A stretch of 64,000 bases of DNA from Litomosoides sigmodontis. Taxonomy: Eukaryota > Nematoda > Chromadorea > Rhabditida > Onchocercidae. The stretch lies in the NCBI GenBank assembly GCA_963070105.1, contig OY718804.1:7733817-7797816 (forward strand). Reading direction: 5' to 3'. Shown piece after piece: positions 58,112 through 64,000 of this stretch; position 1 is the stretch's first letter, and every line of letters begins with the position of its first letter. Both the position numbers and the translations under genes were made by a program. Under the pieces are notes generated by a model, which was not told the origin of the DNA, did no database searches, and saw only the letters and a program-made list of their open reading frames with translations.

Positions 58112-60898
58112 TCAGTTCTTATTCAATCCAAATCGTTCAGCTCGTTTCTGCTTTTTTATTTCCAACTATAAACCAATTAGCAATAACTAAAATATCTAAA
58201 AATCTAATAATATTTCATGTTCTTCACAAGCATTCTCGCTGACTTGCGTATTCATCACTAGCGAAAAAAAACATGCAAATGTCTTCGAAAGCAATGAAAA
58301 TATGAATAAAGCTTTCAGTACTTTCAATTGTTGACATCACTTATAAAGTCAGTACGATAAATGGGAAGCGAAAAAATACCTCTGCTTCCTCCGAACACAA
58401 ACCAAAGCGTTTTGCGCGCCTTTCCAATACCTCCAAGGATGCTTTTTCGACTGCACCAGAAATACCAGCATATTTATTATCAATTCCAAACCTATAATAC
58501 GGGCAAAATCGCACTGTAAAACCAGTAACATAAGATTTGCAAGAATTCTGAACTTGAAGATTTACAATTCTTTCTACTTTCGATAACACTTCAAATAGCC
58601 ACTTAACTCCACCCATGTGATTACCTTTTAGCTCGTCTATCTAAAATTTCCTGAATCTTTTCAGACTCGCTGACAATACCAAACCTGTAACAACACCAAT
58701 CATTTGGTTTTTTCATTTTTTTATAGCGAAGAAAAAATTAGTTTTTTTAAATTTATGAAATTTTCCACGAAATCAAAGTAGGCAGTATACAGCATTTAGC
58801 GATAGGAATTACCAGCACTTTTTACCGAACTTTTTTGCACAACGAAGATCAATTTCCAAACAAGTAGAGTTTCCCCAATAGTACATACGGTGCATTATCA
58901 TACTCGCCCCGATTCAACATTTCATATTTAATGTTTTTTCAAATATTTTAAGAAATATAAACATGCAAAAACCTTTCTGCTCTCTTCTTTTTCTTCTCAA
59001 GAATTTCATCGACGTTTATAGCTGCACTTGATTGCATACCGAATCTTTTAGAAAAGAAAAATTTGCTTAACACTTAAAATACGTGACAAAGAAGCAATGT
59101 TGGAAATCTATCACTTCCACAAAGAAGAAAATTATAAGGATTGTAACTCCAGTGACGAACTAACATCAGTCAATACGCTAAGCTGAAGCCAAAGCGAGTT
59201 ACTGAACAATACATAAATTTAAGGTCTACATACATATTAAAGCTCTCAAAAAAATATAATTACCGTTCGGCACGTTTCTGCTTCATCTGTTCATGCGATA
59301 GCGGCAATCCAAAACGTTGCGCTCGTTGCAGCTTAGCATCCAATGAGTTCGTTGCTTCTGTCTTCTTCCCTTCAATTTGCTGGTTGCTTTTAGACTCTCC
59401 AGTAACATGCATTTTCGCTGTCATTGCTGGTGTTGATGTAAGATGCACTGGTAGTGTCGCTGCAGGAGCCAAATCTTCCTGCAAAAAATTTCATTATCAA
59501 ACTGCCAGAATTAATGCAGAAAAGAAACATAATCTTTAGAGTGACAAATTATGACTTCATAATCATATCCAAATTTCAGAAAAAGCACGGTATCCCAATT
59601 CGTTTGTTCAGAAAACCATCAATAGCTATGCACTACAAAATAAAAAAACTGAATATTAAATAATTTGTCGTGCTTCATATCTGTTGGTTTGGTTTCAGAT
59701 TACAATAGTGAAGCTGCATTGAGCAAATAAAGATGAATCTTTCTTTAACTTGTCTTCTCCAGTTTAAAAGCACAATGTTGCCCGTCTAATAGTGTTTCAA
59801 AGATATATTTATCAATTAATCTGTCGAATAAGACCATTTACATTGAACAGAAAAATGCCCCAAAAAAAAGACAGAAAACTTCCTTTTCCTTCGAAAATTA
59901 TCAAAATATTCTTCTCTTTTTTTTGTAATAAAAAAAAGACCTAAATAAACCAGATGAATCTAAAAGACGACAGAGTGACTTGCTGCTCTTATTTGCCACT
60001 AAAACACAATTTCCATCACGCAAAGAATATGCCTTATTCTAGCTTTCCCAAATTTTTTGTGCTCATAATAAATAAGGAAGAAAAGTCAAATTCAATGCGC
60101 ACCTTTTTTTTAACTGAAGTATCTGGTCCCAAAATGTCGTCTTCATTTATTGCACCTTCTAGCACTGTTTCTTCTACAAAATATTTTCAGATACAAAAAA
60201 ATTCTAAGCTGGAAACCGAATAAGACGATAAACTAATATTCGAAAAGAATCTTCAGGATAAGTAACTTCAAATATCTTCTTTAACTTAACTTTTTTTGGA
60301 AAGCTGGATAACCCAGAAATTTTCCAGTTTAAGAAAATCAAAATTATGTGGCCGATTACCTAAACTATCTTTCGAAGCACTGGGATCCGAATTTAGTATC
60401 GTATCTTCAGCAGCATAACTTCCTTTCAGACGTTCGATTAAAACGGCCTTTGCACCATCTGTTGGGAGGCCACGGGACCGTAGCTGCTCTCGAAGTTGAA
60501 CAACCTGTAAACTAACAATCTATAAATAAAGTTATGCATGTGTACACTTTTTATTCATAACAGAAAAATGAAAATACATGAACATTGAGCAAAATATACA
60601 CATAGAAAAATAAAAATATTTGCAGTTTAAGCAAACTTGAATGGTATCTAATTTGAAAATGAGGTTTATTTATAACTACTGCATCTGAAGATATATCTGA
60701 CTGTTATAAATCTATTTCAGTTGCACACTGAAAACATTACTCAAAAATACAGAGATAACATTCAACCTACTTCACAATTTCTTACTATAAATCATAAAAT
60801 CCTATTAATGATAAGATGAAGGAAAGTAGTTTTAAATTATAATTAAATTTCAAGTATAATTAAGGTACCGTCAGCTTTGATAAATCCTTTGCAGACAT
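58112..60898 (-). CDS. SARNP/CIP29/Tho1-like SAP-domain mRNA export factor
   Basis: SARNP works with the TREX complex and the helicase UAP56/DDX39B in packaging and export of mRNA. The first exon (60869-60898) gives MSAKDLSKLT before a GTACCT donor. The SAP domain follows: VVQLREQLRSRGLPTDGAKA then VLIERLKG. An acidic linker (EGAINEDDILGPDT) leads to repeats of the helicase-binding motif: LQRAQRFGLPLS, KQKRAERFGMQ, KKRAERFGIVSE, DRRAKRFGIDN, ERRAKRFGLCSE and the C-terminal KQKRAERFGLNKN, then TGA at 58112. Six R-A-x-R-F-G copies are visible, more than the four to five I know from the human protein. Three successive introns cut the motif's last arginine codon in phase 2. Likely nuclear. Confidence 0.91.
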
Positions 60899-63183
60899 TG
60901 TTGTGTTTATATTCGCTAAAAAGCAATTCTTGAGCCTGAAACGAATTGGATCAGACTTGAAATTTACTAACAACAAACGTTAGTATGAAAAGAATTTGCA
61001 CTGAAAGGCAAGTGAAATTCACTAACGACACCTTCTACAGTGCGCAATATTCGCTCCTAATAATGCTAATAACGACACTCAACACAGACCACAATCAACT
61101 GAAGTTACTAGCAATCAGTAAGCACTTATACTTTCGAGATTCCATTGTCTCTTAAAAAAAGAACTCTTATAAATAAGAATGCAAAATTTAAATAAAAGTC
61201 CCATCACTTTTTTGTTGAACACATCTTCCTTCTCTCTTAACTTTCTCTTTCGGAACTAAAAAATAACAGCTTTAAAACTAATTAATGTAATTACAACATT
61301 ATGCGACCTACGGAACTGATAACGAGACGAGAAAAAACCTGCGCAATTTAGAACACGTACAAAATGAGCAATTTTCAACGGCAGAGTGGGAAGAACGGAA
61401 TGAAAACAGACTGACTCCCCGACCCATTATGTTGCTGATGACGTGAGGGTAAATTGCGAGCACTGGTACTTCAGGAGACTCGGACGTCCTTACGGCTAAC
61501 TATATACAGTACATGCCTTGCCAGTAATTTATTACCGATGACAAAACGAACTGCACCTCAGTTAGTCTTTTTCCTAATCTCTTGTATAGGAGCAGCCAAA
61601 CATTAGCTTTCTCTGTGCTATGGCAACCCTATTTTTGCGCAAAAAAGATTCGCGTAATTATAACTCAAGAATTACTTCTTCCAAATTTGTATTTTGCTTC
61701 TCAAACATTGGAATTAGTTCAAAGGAAATAATGTGCAGATGTAAGCAATAAACAATAGGTTTACCGAAAGTGACCAGTTGTGATTAAGTATATCATTTAT
61801 ACGAAACTCTGAAGCGCATAGTTTCAAATAAAATACATTTAAAAAATTTTTCAAAAAGTGAAAGAAATGAATAGATGATGGCTTAAAATTTACAAGAATA
61901 CAACCGAACTTTATCGACCATATGTTTTCAAAGATATAAACAAAATCCGCAAATGATATTTGAATAATGGAAAGTAAAAGAAGATCTCAATTTGAAAATA
62001 TCTCAATAAGAGAATTGTATTGCATTTCAGGATGACAATAGAAATGCTATTTCAATAAAAATAGATCAAATAATACATGGAAAAGATGGGACAACACTCA
62101 AGAGTTGTAAAGCACACCGCTAAGTGTGGTTCATGCCAAAAGTAAGCTGAAAAAGCAAAACCTTGCTGTATTATTATTATACAGTAACAAGTATTTCGTA
62201 TCCCCTACTGTCAGTTTATTGTGGTAAAGTTACCACACTTCACAAAACTACTTCATAAAATAAAAAATAACTGCACCTTGAAGGAATCAGAAAACAAAAA
62301 AACAGCAAATAGCTCTAAAGCTATGAGGTTCTATCGCAATACCCACTGTTACTATTAAACAAAAAAGGCACTTTTCAACAAGGAACATGAAGTTCACTAC
62401 AATAATAGCGGAGATAATAGGCAGTACTCTAAAACCAATTGATCTCAGACTACGCTTAAGATTACTGCACTGCCATAACAAACATTACAAAGAACGGAGA
62501 TAAAATCTTCTATTTATCATTCGCATTTCGTTGAGCCACCAGTCACTGTTGTGAAGAGAAATCTCTAATAAGTATTAGTATTCGAATATTATGACAAATC
62601 CATCTCAAGAAAGCCAATGCCAAGCGTCTTTAGGGATCTGAAAAAAACGAAATACTCAACAATGTAGACATGCTATGCAGTCTCGGGATTCAGCTTCCTA
62701 AACTCAGAAGCTTAGCGATTTACCTCCAAACATAAAGCTTAGTCTAATCGTAATCTGACGTTTTATGATAATATAAAAATCCTATTTCTTGCACTGAAAA
62801 AGTGTAATAGAGCAACATTTCACTTTTTTTTCTTTACTTTTACACTATGATGATGAGTATTCCACTAAGTTACAAGAAACAAAAAGAAAACCAGGAAATG
62901 GCAATCTAAATGCAGTCAGTTTAGCCGTGAAAACACCGCTGCTTTATATTGAATTAATCACTCCAAAAATTTAGACATTCATAGGAAAATACAAAAAGTA
63001 TACAGTAAAACAGGTGTACAGTAAATGCAATAAAGTGCCAAATAAAAATCAAAAGCTCCGAGTGAATAAAAGTTGATTAAATATAGATGTGTTACCTTAC
63101 AACAACTATAAGATAACACACCATTGCGTCCTTCACCAATTTGCATATATAAACTGAATCTTTTAAACCAGATGGGGTCACAA
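60899..63183. other. SARNP 5' flank and downstream flank of the right-edge gene
   Basis: About 2.3 kb of AT-rich sequence without a supported gene. An open segment near 63096-63180 looks exon-like but does not join the right-edge gene in phase. An in-frame minus-strand stretch near 62605-62630 is too short to judge. Confidence 0.5.
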
Positions 63184-63922
63184 TTAGGATCCTAGTTAAG
63201 CCAATAATAAAATATTAAATAATATTTACCAATAAATAACTTACGGAACTTCAAATTAAGAGCCTCACACATACTGAGGAATTCTTTAGGTCGATATTTT
63301 TGCATAGCTTCTCTAACATTTGGATTTGACACCACTTTAGTTATAATAGCGTAAATATTGTTGCTGGTGGGATTCTGCAGAAAATTTAACTTTAAAGTGA
63401 AACTGCAAAACTTTATTTAAAAGAAACATTTCCAAAAGTTTCTTTTTAAGAGAAAAGACAGAACTCAAAAATTTGTAAAGTCCATTTCTTGTGAGAGAAT
63501 AGAATAATAAATTCCCTATTCACACACTTTTGCTAACTTTACATCGATTTCTCTTTCGTTTCCTTGGCCTCAATGTAAAAAACTTTAATACTTTATGCTT
63601 TTTTTCCTCCAACTCATCAAGCGGAAAAGAACGCGCGCCATCTATAGTACTCTCAGAACAATTACAGCCGTTATGATTGTTGTAAAATTCCCGATTGAAA
63701 CTTTTTCGTCCGCTATAAATTCTATGTTTTTGGAAAACCTGAAAGCAACGCAACTTCTTCCAGAGAGAAAAATGAAAATTTTGCAGTTGCTAAATTTACT
63801 GAATTAGGTTATTATTATTGCAATTGCATACAACATCGAATTCTGTGATGAAATTAGGTTCTTCAATGTATTTTGTCAACATCCAGTTGTATTCAACAAC
63901 ACGCTGGTATTTTGATGGCTTT
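63184..63922 (-). CDS. 3' part of an unrecognised, probably nuclear gene
   Basis: Function not recognised. Three exons join in phase: 63832-63922 (KPSKYQRVVEYNWMLTKYIE, then EPNFITEFDV), 63538-63738 (VFQKHRIYSGRKSFNREFYN; NGCNCSEST; FTLRPRKRKRNRCK) and 63245-63374 (NPTSNNIYAIITKVVSNPNV, then KYRPKEFLSMCEALNLKF). A tiny last exon at 63184-63191, after a 53-base intron, supplies RS and a stop. About 142 residues are visible. RPRKRKRNR is a strong nuclear localisation type cluster. The upstream part continues towards or past the right edge, since the first exon here opens after a TTTCAG acceptor with a split codon. The eight-base final exon is unusual and could be wrong; the true 3' end may be further left. 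Confidence 0.5.
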
Positions 63923-64000
63923 CTGAAATCAGAGAAATTAATAGCTGGAAAATTACTGAACATAGATATAATTATGAAAAACCTTTCTGAAGTTCAAAAC

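Noticed and set aside
63096..63180. Exon-like minus-strand stretch (DPNCDPIWFKRF) next to the right-edge gene
   Set aside because: The preceding exon ends in phase 1, but this reading needs phase 0; joining in the correct phase gives a stop at once.

Overview
The window looks like nuclear DNA of a nematode. It is AT-rich, and its genes are cut into many short exons by introns of roughly 50 to 1,800 bases, with acceptors of the TTTCAG / TTTTAG / CTGCAG kind. The encoded proteins are all eukaryotic housekeeping or trafficking families. Long introns and wide gaps fit a spirurid or filarial-type worm better than Caenorhabditis; that placement is inference. No rRNA, tRNA, CRISPR, viral or bacterial gene was recognised.

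Every gene I can identify lies on the minus strand, so the order below runs opposite to transcription. From left to right: lysosomal beta-mannosidase (2603-8429); a METTL18-type histidine methyltransferase (10495 to about 12861, 5' end not found); a GRIP-domain trans-Golgi golgin of the golgin-245/GOLGA4 type (15637-27596); a Pcc1/LAGE3 subunit of the KEOPS complex (28166-29045); a gene-poor stretch with weak gene candidates (about 29.1-38.7 kb); a TMEM87 seven-helix membrane protein (38713-43337); the small GTPase Ral (45439-49776); a 6 kb gap rich in microsatellites; an RNF25-type RWD-RING ubiquitin ligase (55838-57371); a SARNP/CIP29/Tho1-type SAP protein (58112-60898); and the 3' part of an unrecognised nuclear-looking gene that runs towards the right edge (63184 onward).

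The genes do not form one pathway. Golgin-245, TMEM87 and Ral all act in Golgi and post-Golgi membrane traffic, and beta-mannosidase is a cargo of the endolysosomal route. SARNP (mRNA export), METTL18 (ribosomal protein modification) and Pcc1 (tRNA t6A synthesis) serve RNA and translation. Two same-strand pairs with short gaps, Pcc1-golgin (about 550 bases) and SARNP-RNF25 (about 740 bases), are candidates for nematode operons processed by trans-splicing.

The observations I would follow first are: (i) the Pcc1-golgin junction, where either an operon or an in-frame fusion is possible; (ii) three successive SARNP introns that split the same arginine codon of a repeated motif; (iii) a near-perfect 20 bp hairpin in a Ral intron; and (iv) a four-exon candidate gene at 34297-35723 with consistent splice phases but no recognisable family. 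I saw no clearly new biological system.
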